Positions 1 through 6,524 of a stretch of DNA of 8,851 nucleotides are shown here, one piece after another (position 1 is the first letter of the stretch; the number at the start of each line of letters is the position of its first letter). A model generated the notes under the pieces. The model was given only the letters and a program-made list of their open reading frames with translations, did not search any database and was not told where the DNA came from. Source of the DNA: Rhodobacterales bacterium (GTDB taxonomy: Bacteria > Pseudomonadota > Alphaproteobacteria > Rhodobacterales > Rhodobacteraceae). Made by a program: the position numbers and the translations under genes. The stretch is from NCBI GenBank assembly GCA_009992615.1, contig JAACVA010000146.1:1-8851 (forward strand), given 5' to 3'.

Positions 1-44
1 GCTTGTTGTTGTGCCGGTGCCCCGTTCGCCTGAGAAGAATCACC

Positions 45-1313
45 TTGAAGCACGCACCCCATCCCGGCCTTGCCGAATTCCTTCGGGTCTTTGCCCGGAT
101 CGGCGTTCTGTCGTTCGGCGGCCCGGCGGCGCAAATCGCGCTGATGCACCGCGAACTGGTCGAGCGGGCGCGATGGCTGGACGAACGCAGCTTTCTCAAT
201 GCCTTGTCGTTCTGCATGGTGCTGCCCGGTCCCGAGGCCATGCAACTGGCCACCTATGCGGGGTGGAAACTGCGCGGCACCTGGGGCGGCATCGCAGCGG
301 GGCTGTTGTTTGTGCTGCCCGGCGCAGCGGTGATCTTTGGCCTTGCCACGGCCTATGTCATCCATGGGGCGCTGCCGCTGGTGGCGGCGCTGTTTCTGGG
401 GGTCAAGGCAACGGTTGTGATCGTGGTGATCGAGGCGTTGCTGCGCGTGGCACGCAAGGCACTGACCGGGGCGGCGGGTCGAATCATCGCGGTGTTGTCG
501 TTTATCGGCATTTTCGTTTTGCAGTTGCCTTTCCCGCTGATCATTTTGGCGGCGGCGGCGTGGGGAGCGTGGCGCGCCAGCGCGGCGTCCGAAGATCACG
601 CGGCGGCCCCGCTGCGCCCGCGCACCCTGCGCACCGTGGCGGTCTGGGCCGGGCTGTGGGCCGCGCCCGTGCTCATGCTCGCGGCGCTCGATCAGACGCT
701 GCTGTTGAGCATCGCCGGGTTCTTCTCGAAAATGGCTGTCGTCACCTTTGGCGGCGCCTATGCCGTTCTGGCCTACATGACCCAGGAGGTGGTGGCAAAT
801 CAGGGCTGGTTGACCACGGCGCAGATGATGGATGCGCTGGGCCTCGCGGAAACGACACCCGGCCCGCTGATTCTGGTCACCCAGTTCGTCGGCTTCATGG
901 CGGGGTTCGGCCAAGGGGGAATGCCATTGGCCTTTCTGGCCGGGCTGGTGACGCTGTGGGTTACCTTTGTGCCCTGTTTTCTGTGGATTTTCGCCTTTGC
1001 CCCCTATGTCGATGGAATTGCGACACGGCCCCGGCTGACCGGGGCGCTGACTGCGATCACCGCCGCCGTTGTCGGGGTGATCGCCAACCTGTCGATCTGG
1101 TTCGCGGTGCATGTGTTCTTTGCCGATGTCGGCGTTCTTGCGCTTGGGCCGGTGCGCATGGTCTGGCCCGACCCGGCCACGCTGAACCTGCCGGCGCTCG
1201 GGCTGGCGTTGGTCGCGGCGGGGCTGTTGTTGCGGTTGCGCTGGAACCTGCCGGGGGTGCTGGCGCTGATGGCTGCGGCGGGGGCGGGTTTGTGGGCGGC
1301 AGACGTAGTATGA
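45..1313 (+). CDS. chrA: ChrA-type chromate (CHR family) transporter, TTG start
   Basis: Inner-membrane transporter of the CHR family, whose characterised members export chromate in exchange for or together with other ions. The protein is very hydrophobic and shows the typical two-domain duplication. The N-terminal half has SFGGP at residues 23-27 and LPGPEAMQ at 60-67; the C-terminal half repeats these as TFGGAY at 234-239 and TPGP at 271-274. At 422 aa it matches full-length two-domain ChrA proteins (about 400 aa). No ATG precedes the conserved region. I chose TTG at 45 because GAGAAG (32-37) lies 7 bases upstream and the protein then begins just before the first conserved helix. The reading frame is open further, to position 3. 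Frame 1 is open from the window edge to a TGA at 31-33, possibly the end of an upstream gene, which cannot be judged. Chromate as the real substrate is family knowledge, not seen here; no chrB is visible. Family assignment is firm, start less so. Confidence 0.9.
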   Translation: MKHAPHPGLAEFLRVFARIGVLSFGGPAAQIALMHRELVERARWLDERSFLNALSFCMVLPGPEAMQLATYAGWKLRGTWGGIAAGLLFVLPGAAVIFGLATAYVIHGALPLVAALFLGVKATVVIVVIEALLRVARKALTGAAGRIIAVLSFIGIFVLQLPFPLIILAAAAWGAWRASAASEDHAAAPLRPRTLRTVAVWAGLWAAPVLMLAALDQTLLLSIAGFFSKMAVVTFGGAYAVLAYMTQEVVANQGWLTTAQMMDALGLAETTPGPLILVTQFVGFMAGFGQGGMPLAFLAGLVTLWVTFVPCFLWIFAFAPYVDGIATRPRLTGALTAITAAVVGVIANLSIWFAVHVFFADVGVLALGPVRMVWPDPATLNLPALGLALVAAGLLLRLRWNLPGVLALMAAAGAGLWAADVV

Positions 1314-1384
1314 ATTTCGCGCGGGCGGTCTTTCCATCACCCTCGAATCGACTATGCTGGCGACGACTGAACCGGGGGCCGCTG

Positions 1385-1840
1385 ATGTCGCGCAAGATCG
1401 ACTATGGAAACCTGATGCACCGCGCCATGCGCGGGCTGATCCAGGAAGTGTTGAGCGATGTCGCAAAACGCGGCTTACCCGGCGACCACCACTTTTTCAT
1501 TACCTTCGACACAATGCACCCCGATGTGGAAATCGCCGACTGGTTGTCTGACCGGTATCCCGATGAGATGACCGTGGTCGTGCAACATTGGTACGACAAC
1601 CTTGAGGTGACCGACGAAGGCTTTTCCATCACTCTGAATTTTGGCGAATCGCCCGAACCGCTTTACATTCCCTATGATGCGATCCGCACCTTCGTGGACC
1701 CGTCGGTGGAATTCGGTCTGCGGTTCGAAACACAGACCCCGGAAGACGACGAGACCCCGGACACGAGCGAGGATGAACCGACCGATGCCGCACTCGAGGC
1801 GGCGCAGGTCGTCAGCCTCGACAGTTTTCGCAAACATTGA
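1385..1840 (+). CDS. sspB: SspB-family ClpXP protease adaptor (alphaproteobacterial type)
   Basis: Adaptor that in characterised bacteria tethers ssrA-tagged and other substrates to the ClpXP protease in the cytoplasm. The 151-aa product has an SspB fold region at about residues 4-115, including DYGNLMHRAM near the start, DHHFFITFDT at 34-43 and the YPDEMTVVVQH strand at 58-68. An acidic, probably disordered linker follows (about 118-137), then a conserved-looking tail VVSLDSFRKH at 142-151. By analogy with other SspB proteins this tail is the ClpX-docking peptide. The ATG at 1385 is chosen because alphaproteobacterial homologues begin near M-x-x-x-IDYG; a GGGGG run (1374-1378) is the only, weak, ribosome site. 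An in-frame ATG at 1310 overlaps the chrA stop and would add 25 residues of non-family sequence. A TATGCT (1353-1358) could be a -10 box, but its -35 partner is poor. The next gene starts 21 bases downstream. Confidence 0.9.
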   Translation: MSRKIDYGNLMHRAMRGLIQEVLSDVAKRGLPGDHHFFITFDTMHPDVEIADWLSDRYPDEMTVVVQHWYDNLEVTDEGFSITLNFGESPEPLYIPYDAIRTFVDPSVEFGLRFETQTPEDDETPDTSEDEPTDAALEAAQVVSLDSFRKH

Positions 1841-1861
1841 TCCGATTGTAAGGTCCAGAGC

Positions 1862-2443
1862 GTGAGCGATCCAAACTCGGACTTTTCGGTATTTCGTCGC
1901 CGTTTGTTGCAAAATCCCCGTCAAATGTCCGCCGTTGCGCCGTCGTCGCGGCATTTGGCCAGTGCGATGGCGGCAGGGTTCGGCCCAGACACCGGGCCGG
2001 TGGTTGAATTCGGCCCCGGCACCGGCAGCATCACCCGTGCCCTGCTGAAATGCGGCCTGCCACCCGAGCGCTTGACGCTGTTTGAACTGGATGGCGCGCT
2101 TGCAGATCATCTGGCAAAAACGCTGCCTGGCGCCGTCACCATCCACCGTGCGCCGGCACAGGATGCTGTGGCGCTGATGCAGGGGCGCCTGCCCGTGGGC
2201 GCGGCAGCAGTGATTTCGGGTTTGCCGCTGTTGTCGATGCCAAATGCCGTGCGCCGCGACATCGTGATCGCCGCGCTTGCCCTGTTGGCGCCCGGTGCGC
2301 CGCTGGTGCAATTCACCTATGGGCCGCGCCCGCCCTTGCCCGAAGATCTGATCGCGGCACTAAATCTGACCGTGGAAAAAGGCGACCGGGTGCTGCGCAA
2401 CCTGCCGCCAGCACGGATTTACCGGTTCCGTCAGCAGCTCTAG
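1862..2443 (+). CDS. Class I SAM-dependent methyltransferase, phospholipid N-methyltransferase-like
   Basis: Small (193 aa) soluble Rossmann-fold methyltransferase. Motif I is VVEFGPGTGSIT at residues 47-58 (SAM-binding glycine loop), with an acidic residue ending strand 2 in FELD (E75/D77). The family-typical segments PSSR (27-30), SGLPLLSM (119-126), QFTYGP (150-155) and NLPPARIY (180-187) are all present. These segments recall bacterial PmtA-type phosphatidylethanolamine N-methyltransferases (COG3963-like). KsgA-type rRNA dimethylases share motif I but lack this C-terminal pattern. If PmtA-like, it would methylate phosphatidylethanolamine at the inner face of the membrane towards phosphatidylcholine; this is inference, and other small-molecule substrates are possible. 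Start is GTG at 1862, 21 bases after sspB, with AAGG (1850-1853) as ribosome site. It lies between sspB and fumC on the same strand and probably shares their transcription. Confidence 0.8.
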   Translation: MSDPNSDFSVFRRRLLQNPRQMSAVAPSSRHLASAMAAGFGPDTGPVVEFGPGTGSITRALLKCGLPPERLTLFELDGALADHLAKTLPGAVTIHRAPAQDAVALMQGRLPVGAAAVISGLPLLSMPNAVRRDIVIAALALLAPGAPLVQFTYGPRPPLPEDLIAALNLTVEKGDRVLRNLPPARIYRFRQQL

Positions 2444-2533
2444 CATCCGTTGCGTATACCACCGTATGCGAATTGCTTTTCCCGGAACCGCGCCTTAAAA
2501 CCGCGCCAACCCACCCGACCGAAAGAGGCCGCC

Positions 2534-3925
2534 ATGCCCAGCACCCGCACAGAAACCGACAGCTTTGGCCCGCTTGAAGTGCCATCCGACAAATACTGGG
2601 GTGCGCAAACCCAGCGCAGCCTCCTGAACTTTCCAATCGGTTGGGAAAAACAGCCCATCGCCATTGTCCGCGCCCTTGGCGTCATCAAACAAGCCTGCGC
2701 CGTGGCGAACAAGGCTTCGGGCAAGTTGGACGGCACCATCGCCGATGCCGTGATCCAGGCCGCCTCGGAAGTGGTGGCGGGCAAGTTTGACGACAATTTT
2801 CCGCTGGTCGTCTGGCAAACCGGCAGTGGCACGCAAAGCAACATGAATGCCAACGAGGTGATTTCGAACCGCGCAATCGAATTGTTGGGCGGCGTCATCG
2901 GATCGAAAAACCCGGTGCACCCGAACGATCACGTCAACATGGGCCAGTCATCGAACGACACCTTCCCAACCGCGATGCACATCGCCGTCGCGACAACCGC
3001 GCGCGATGTCACCCTGCCGGGACTGGAGAAACTGCACGCCGCGCTTGAGGCGAAGGTGGCGGAGTTCGACGACATCATCAAGATCGGCCGCACGCATACG
3101 ATGGACGCCACGCCGCTGACCCTGGGTCAGGAATTTTCCGGCTATGCCCATCAGGCGAAAATGGCGATCAAACGGGTCAAGGCCGCCCTGCCCCATATTT
3201 ACGAACTGGCCCAGGGCGGCACCGCCGTGGGCACCGGGCTGTCCACCGTCAAGGGGTGGGACACCACCGTGGCGGCCAACATGGCCGAGATCACCGGCCT
3301 GCCCTTCGTCACCGCCCCCAACAAGTTCGAGGCGCTGGCCGCCCATGACGCCCTTGTGGAAATGTCCGGCGCGCTGAAAACCGTCGCCGCGTCGCTGTTC
3401 AAGATCGCAAATGACATCCGCCTGCTGGGGTCTGGCCCGCGCTGTGGTCTGGGCGAGTTGATGCTGCCGGAAAACGAACCGGGCAGCTCGATCATGCCGG
3501 GCAAGGTGAACCCCACCCAATGCGAGGCGCTGACCCAGGTCTGCGCCCATGTCTTCGGCAATGACGCCGCCGTCGGCTTTGCCGGCTCGCAGGGGCATTT
3601 CGAACTGAACGTGTACAAACCAATGATGGCCTATAACGTCCTGCAATCCATGCAGCTTTTGGGCGATGCGGCGGGTGCTTTCACCGACAACTGTGTCGTC
3701 GGTATCCGCGCCAACCGCGAAAACATCGCCCGCATCATGAACGAATCGCTGATGCTGGTTACGGCGCTGGCCCCGACCATCGGGTATGACAACGCCACAA
3801 CCGTCGCCAAGACCGCCCACAAGAACGGCACCACCCTGAAACAAGAGGCAATCGCGCTGGGCTTTGTCGATGCCGAAACCTTTGACCGGGTGGTGCGGCC
3901 GGAACAGATGCTCGGGCCGAAATGA
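2534..3925 (+). CDS. fumC: Class II fumarate hydratase (fumarase C)
   Basis: Catalyses reversible hydration of fumarate to L-malate in the TCA cycle; a cytoplasmic, iron-independent homotetramer. The 463-aa length matches E. coli FumC (467 aa) and the active-site numbering is the same: S98 and T100 in GSGTQSNMN, catalytic H188 in GRTHTMDATPLTLGQE, and S318 in the mobile loop GSSIMPGKVNP. The SS-loop signature GSSxxPxKxNP is complete, so the enzyme should be active. GTQSNMNANEV and the three-helix-bundle core separate it from aspartase and argininosuccinate lyase relatives. ATG at 2534 is preceded by GAAAGAGG (2521-2528) at good spacing. The frame is open upstream to about 2450, but that extension is not family sequence. 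A weak promoter is possible in the 90-base gap before it (TTGCTT 2473-2478, then TTAAAA 2495-2500). Its stop overlaps the next start (ATGA), indicating translational coupling. Confidence 0.97.
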   Translation: MPSTRTETDSFGPLEVPSDKYWGAQTQRSLLNFPIGWEKQPIAIVRALGVIKQACAVANKASGKLDGTIADAVIQAASEVVAGKFDDNFPLVVWQTGSGTQSNMNANEVISNRAIELLGGVIGSKNPVHPNDHVNMGQSSNDTFPTAMHIAVATTARDVTLPGLEKLHAALEAKVAEFDDIIKIGRTHTMDATPLTLGQEFSGYAHQAKMAIKRVKAALPHIYELAQGGTAVGTGLSTVKGWDTTVAANMAEITGLPFVTAPNKFEALAAHDALVEMSGALKTVAASLFKIANDIRLLGSGPRCGLGELMLPENEPGSSIMPGKVNPTQCEALTQVCAHVFGNDAAVGFAGSQGHFELNVYKPMMAYNVLQSMQLLGDAAGAFTDNCVVGIRANRENIARIMNESLMLVTALAPTIGYDNATTVAKTAHKNGTTLKQEAIALGFVDAETFDRVVRPEQMLGPK

Positions 3926-4101
3926 CCGCACCGATCAATCTGAACCGTGCCCGCAAGGAAAAACAGCGCGCCGAACAGCGCCGCGTTGCCGACGCCAACG
4001 CCGCCAAGTTCGGGCAAAGCAAGGCGCAGAAAACCCTGTCCGCCACCCGCAACGCCCGTGCGGCACGGGCGCTGGACCAGCACAGGCTGGATCAGGAATG
4101 A
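3922..4101 (+). CDS. DUF4169 family small basic protein
   Basis: A 59-aa protein of unknown function, rich in Arg, Lys, Ala and Gln and probably one or two long helices. The N-terminal INLNRARKEKQRAE pattern and the later FGQSKAQK (residues 30-37) and ARAARALDQHR (45-55) match what I recall of the DUF4169 family in Alphaproteobacteria. No signal peptide, membrane segment or cysteine is present. The ATG at 3922 overlaps the fumC stop codon (ATGA, 3922-3925), and its own stop overlaps the next start in the same way (4098-4101). It is therefore translated from the fumC message and coupled to both neighbours. Basic charge suggests nucleic-acid or ribosome contact, but that is only a guess. Confidence 0.85.
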   Translation: MTAPINLNRARKEKQRAEQRRVADANAAKFGQSKAQKTLSATRNARAARALDQHRLDQE

Positions 4102-4328
4102 CGGATCGCCCGCGCAAACATTCCCTGACGTTGCGCGGGCACCGCACCTCGGTTTCACTAGAGGATGATTTCTGGGCCGGGTTCCGCGCCTTGGCCCGTG
4201 CCCGTGGGCAGGCGCTCAACGATCTGGCCGCCGAGATCGACGCCGCCCGCGCCCCCGAAACCGGCCTGGCCACCGCGATCCGGCTGTTTGTCTATCGCGC
4301 GGCGCGCAATGGCACGCAACAAGACTGA
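4098..4328 (+). CDS. Ribbon-helix-helix domain protein (RHH_4-like)
   Basis: A 76-aa protein with a ribbon-helix-helix (Arc/MetJ-type) DNA-binding pattern. A basic N-terminus leads into the strand HRTSVSLE (residues 15-22), followed by helix one (about 23-35, DDFWAGFRALAR), a G-Q-A-L turn, helix two (about 40-50, LNDLAAEIDAA) and a C-terminal helix with TGLATAIRLFVY (55-66). This matches the RHH_4 family common in Alphaproteobacteria, which is often annotated as a putative arylsulfate sulfotransferase-like or hypothetical protein but has no established role. RHH proteins bind DNA as dimers with the strand in the major groove; that this one is a repressor is inference. ATG at 4098 overlaps the DUF4169 stop (ATGA). 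It is the last gene of the fumC unit, and its stop is only 7 bases from the end of the convergent regulator gene. Confidence 0.85.
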   Translation: MTDRPRKHSLTLRGHRTSVSLEDDFWAGFRALARARGQALNDLAAEIDAARAPETGLATAIRLFVYRAARNGTQQD

Positions 4329-4335
4329 TTGCAGG

Positions 4336-4956
4336 TCAATCCAGCGAGGTAACCCATAGGATCGTCGCGTCTTCCTGGCTGGTCGAAATCACATTGTGGC
4401 CCATGGTCGCATCATAATAGGCGCTGTCGCCCCGGCGCATCTCGACGGGTTCATAGAATTCGCTGCACAGCCGGATCGTGCCGGTCAGCACATACAGGAA
4501 TTCTTCGCCGTCATGGCGCACCCAGCCGTCGAATTCCTCAAGGGTGCGGGCGCGAATCGTGGCGCGATAGGGCAGCATCCGCTTTTTCGTCAACGCGCCC
4601 GCCAAAAGTTCGTGTTCATAGGTCGCCGTCGCCTGGGCCGCGCCCTGACCGCTCAACGTGACGGTCATGCGGCCGTTCACCTTTTCCGCACGCGGCGGGG
4701 TGAACAGTTGCGGAACCGAAATTTCCAGCCCATGCGCCAGCTTTTTCAGCGCGTCATAGGTAGGCGACATCTGGCCGTTCTCGATTTTCGACAGGGTTGA
4801 CCGGGCCAGCCCGGCCTGTTTTGCCGCCTGTTCCAGCGTCCAGTCGCGGGCACGGCGCAGGTCACGCACCCGCGCCCCCAGATCGACAGGCAGCGGCACT
4901 TCGCGGCTGCCATCGTGGCGGGCAAGGCGGATCAGGGTGGGTTCAGGTTCGCTCAT
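4336..4956 (-). CDS. XRE family transcriptional regulator with C-terminal cupin domain
   Basis: A 206-aa cytoplasmic regulator with two domains. Residues about 28-84 form an XRE/Cro-type helix-turn-helix, with LEQAAKQAGLARSTLSKIEN (41-60) containing the recognition helix. Residues about 112-204 form a cupin_2 sensor barrel: cupin motif 1 is around H148-x-G-E-E-F-x-Y to G159, and motif 2 is GDSAYYDATMGH at 177-188. Proteins of this build (as in PuuR and MppR-like regulators) usually sense a small metabolite through the cupin and control an adjacent catabolic operon. Start is the ATG at 4954-4956; the frame runs far upstream, but only as antisense of the next gene. It is divergent from the ligase operon and is the natural candidate for its regulator and for autoregulation through the inverted repeat at 4985-5016. 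No ribosome site precedes the ATG; see the promoter entry. Ligand unknown. Confidence 0.93.
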   Translation of the reverse strand: MSEPEPTLIRLARHDGSREVPLPVDLGARVRDLRRARDWTLEQAAKQAGLARSTLSKIENGQMSPTYDALKKLAHGLEISVPQLFTPPRAEKVNGRMTVTLSGQGAAQATATYEHELLAGALTKKRMLPYRATIRARTLEEFDGWVRHDGEEFLYVLTGTIRLCSEFYEPVEMRRGDSAYYDATMGHNVISTSQEDATILWVTSLD

Positions 4957-4971
4957 GTCGGGCGATATAGT
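4942..4971 (+). promoter_or_regulatory. Possible weak promoter of the ligase operon
   Basis: On the plus strand TATAGT (4966-4971) is a good -10 box. The only -35 candidate is TTCAGG (4942-4947), a poor match with an 18-base spacer. Transcription would start near 4978, putting the whole inverted repeat (4985-5016) into the leader of the ligase message. The -10 overlaps the minus-strand -10 of the regulator gene, so the two promoters would exclude one another. A weak -35 could indicate dependence on an activator. Confidence 0.3.
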
Positions 4972-4992
4972 CCGGTCTGCAAGTCCGGGCAA
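4957..4992 (-). promoter_or_regulatory. Predicted sigma70 promoter of the XRE-cupin gene
   Basis: Read on the minus strand, TTGCCC (complement of 4987-4992) is followed after exactly 17 bases by TATATC (complement of 4964-4969). These are good matches to -35 and -10 boxes. The expected transcription start is about 4957, directly beside the ATG at 4956, so the message would have little or no leader. The -35 box lies inside the left arm of the inverted repeat at 4985-4996, so a protein bound there would block this promoter. Predicted from sequence only. Confidence 0.5.
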
Positions 4993-5016
4993 TGGCCACC
5001 GCTTGCCATTGCCCGG
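4985..5016. repeat. Perfect 12-bp inverted repeat in the divergent promoter region, probable operator
   Basis: Left arm CCGGGCAATGGC (4985-4996) and right arm GCCATTGCCCGG (5005-5016) are exact reverse complements, separated by 8 bases (CACCGCTT). The arm centres are 20 bases apart, about two helical turns, which suits a dimeric helix-turn-helix protein. It sits between the XRE-cupin gene and the ligase operon and covers the regulator's -35 box. That it is the binding site of the XRE-cupin protein is inference from position and symmetry. If transcribed rightward it could also form a stable RNA hairpin ending 21 bases before the ligase ATG at 5038. Confidence 0.75.
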
Positions 5017-5037
5017 CGGCAGGGCTAGCCATGGCCC

Positions 5038-6522
5038 ATGCAAACCGCCTGCCCTTCCCCGTTCAACCTGACCGCCCATGTTCTGGCCCGGGCCAATGCC
5101 ATGGGGGACAAGCCGGCGCTGTGCGTGTTGCACCGCGATCATGCCGAAACGCTCAGCTTTGCCGCGTTGAAAGCGGCGGTTCTGGGCACGGCGACCGGGC
5201 TGTTGGCCCTTGGCCTTGCGCCCGGAGACCGGGTTTTGATGCGGCTGGGCAATACGGTGGATTTTCCGATTCTCTATCTGGCCGCGCTGGCCGTCGATCT
5301 GGTGCCGGTGCCCACTTCGGCGCAGCTGACAGTGCCCGAGATCACCGCGATGGCGGCGCTGATCCGCCCGGAGCTGATTGTGGCGGCGCCCGGTGTTGCG
5401 CTGCCTGAACCGGCGGGGCGCAGTCTGACGCTGGACGCGCTGCGCGCTTTGCGGGACTATCCGCCCGCCGCATATGCGATGGGTGATCCGAACCGGCCCG
5501 GCTATATCGTGTTTTCCTCGGGCACCTCCGGCAGGGCGCGCGGCGTCGTCCATGCACATCGCGCGATCTGGGCGCGGCGCTCGATGATCGACGGATGGTA
5601 CGGGCTGCGTGCGGATGACCGGCTGCTGCACGCCGGTGCCTTCAACTGGACCTATACCCTGGGCACCGGGCTGATGGATCCATGGGCCACGGGCGCCACG
5701 GCGCTGATTCCCGGCACCGACATCGGGCCCGCCGACCTGGCGCCGCTGTTGGCCCGCCATGGCGCCACGATCTTTGCCGCCGCGCCGGGGGTGTATCGTC
5801 AGATGTTGCGTCATGTCCTGCCGCCCCTGCCTGTGCTGCGCCATGGCTTGTCGGCGGGTGAAAAGCTGCCCGAGGTGACACGCGCAGCCTGGACGCAGGC
5901 CACCGGCACCGCGATTTACGAAGCTTACGGCATGTCGGAATGTTCCACCTTCCTGTCGGGCAGTCCGGCGGCCCCCGCCCCGCCCGGCACCCTGGGACGG
6001 GCGCAACCGGGCCGGCGCATCGCCATTCTGGGTGCCATGGGCCCACAGCCCGTCGGCCAGCCGGGCACGATTGCCGTGGCGGCCGACGATCCGGGGCTGA
6101 TGCTGGGCTATCTCGACGCGCCCGGCGCGACGGCAGAGAAGTTTCGCGAGGGTTGGTTCCTGACTGGCGACACCGGGATGATGGATGACACCGGCGCCGT
6201 CACCTATCTGGGCCGCGACGACGACATGATGAACGCCGGTGGATACCGCGTTTCGCCGATCGAGGTTGAACAGGTGCTGGCCGCCTTTCCGGGCCTCGGT
6301 GAGGCGGCGGTGATAGAGGCGCGGGTCAAGGCCGACACCACGATCATCGCCGCGCTGTACACCGCCGCCGAAGATCTGGATGAAACCGCGCTGGCCAGAC
6401 ATTGCGCCGCGCGGCTGGCCCGCTATAAATGCCCGCGCCTGTTTCGCCGGATCGACGCGATTCCGCGAGGTGCGAACAACAAGATCCTGCGCCGACAGTT
6501 GCGCGACAGCTTCAAGGCGTAG
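5038..6522 (+). CDS. AMP-forming acyl-CoA synthetase / CoA ligase (ANL superfamily)
   Basis: Class I adenylate-forming enzyme, 494 aa, cytoplasmic. It is expected to activate a carboxylic acid with ATP to an acyl-adenylate and then transfer it to CoA. The core motifs appear in order: P-loop A3 FSSGTSGRARGVVHAHRA (159-176), A5 YEAYGMSEC (294-302), A7 GWFLTGDTG (372-380), hinge A8 YLGRDDDMMNAGGYRVSPIE (390-409) and A10 NNKILRRQLR (480-489), whose K482 is the adenylation lysine. The P-loop is unusual: the common PKG is A-R-G here, with Arg168 in place of Lys. Gene neighbours and length fit benzoate/medium-chain-type ligases, but the substrate cannot be told; long-chain acyl, aromatic or hydroxy acids are all possible. 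Start is ATG at 5038; the upstream AGGG (5021-5024) is distant for a ribosome site, so initiation may be weak or hairpin-controlled. It is the first gene of an operon, with the DsbA-like gene 2 bases downstream. Confidence 0.9.
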   Translation: MQTACPSPFNLTAHVLARANAMGDKPALCVLHRDHAETLSFAALKAAVLGTATGLLALGLAPGDRVLMRLGNTVDFPILYLAALAVDLVPVPTSAQLTVPEITAMAALIRPELIVAAPGVALPEPAGRSLTLDALRALRDYPPAAYAMGDPNRPGYIVFSSGTSGRARGVVHAHRAIWARRSMIDGWYGLRADDRLLHAGAFNWTYTLGTGLMDPWATGATALIPGTDIGPADLAPLLARHGATIFAAAPGVYRQMLRHVLPPLPVLRHGLSAGEKLPEVTRAAWTQATGTAIYEAYGMSECSTFLSGSPAAPAPPGTLGRAQPGRRIAILGAMGPQPVGQPGTIAVAADDPGLMLGYLDAPGATAEKFREGWFLTGDTGMMDDTGAVTYLGRDDDMMNAGGYRVSPIEVEQVLAAFPGLGEAAVIEARVKADTTIIAALYTAAEDLDETALARHCAARLARYKCPRLFRRIDAIPRGANNKILRRQLRDSFKA

Positions 6523-6524
6523 CC

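Noticed and set aside
11..1384. Long open plus-strand frame overlapping the whole of chrA and running into sspB
   Set aside because: The translation is Arg/Gly-rich with no family motifs, as expected from a shifted frame of a GC-rich gene; only the part from 1385 is a real gene.
2453..2469. Short direct repeat CGTATAC / CGTATGC, 10 bases apart, upstream of fumC
   Set aside because: Seven bases with one mismatch is too short to separate from chance, and no fumC regulator site of this form is known to me.
2948..3931. 327-codon minus-strand open frame within fumC
   Set aside because: Low-complexity His/Gly/Arg composition and exact antisense overlap with a fully conserved fumarase; no independent start signals.
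5009..5037. Plus-strand TTGCCC in the right arm of the inverted repeat as a -35 box for the ligase operon
   Set aside because: No acceptable -10 box lies 16-18 bases downstream, and the transcript would start inside the coding region.
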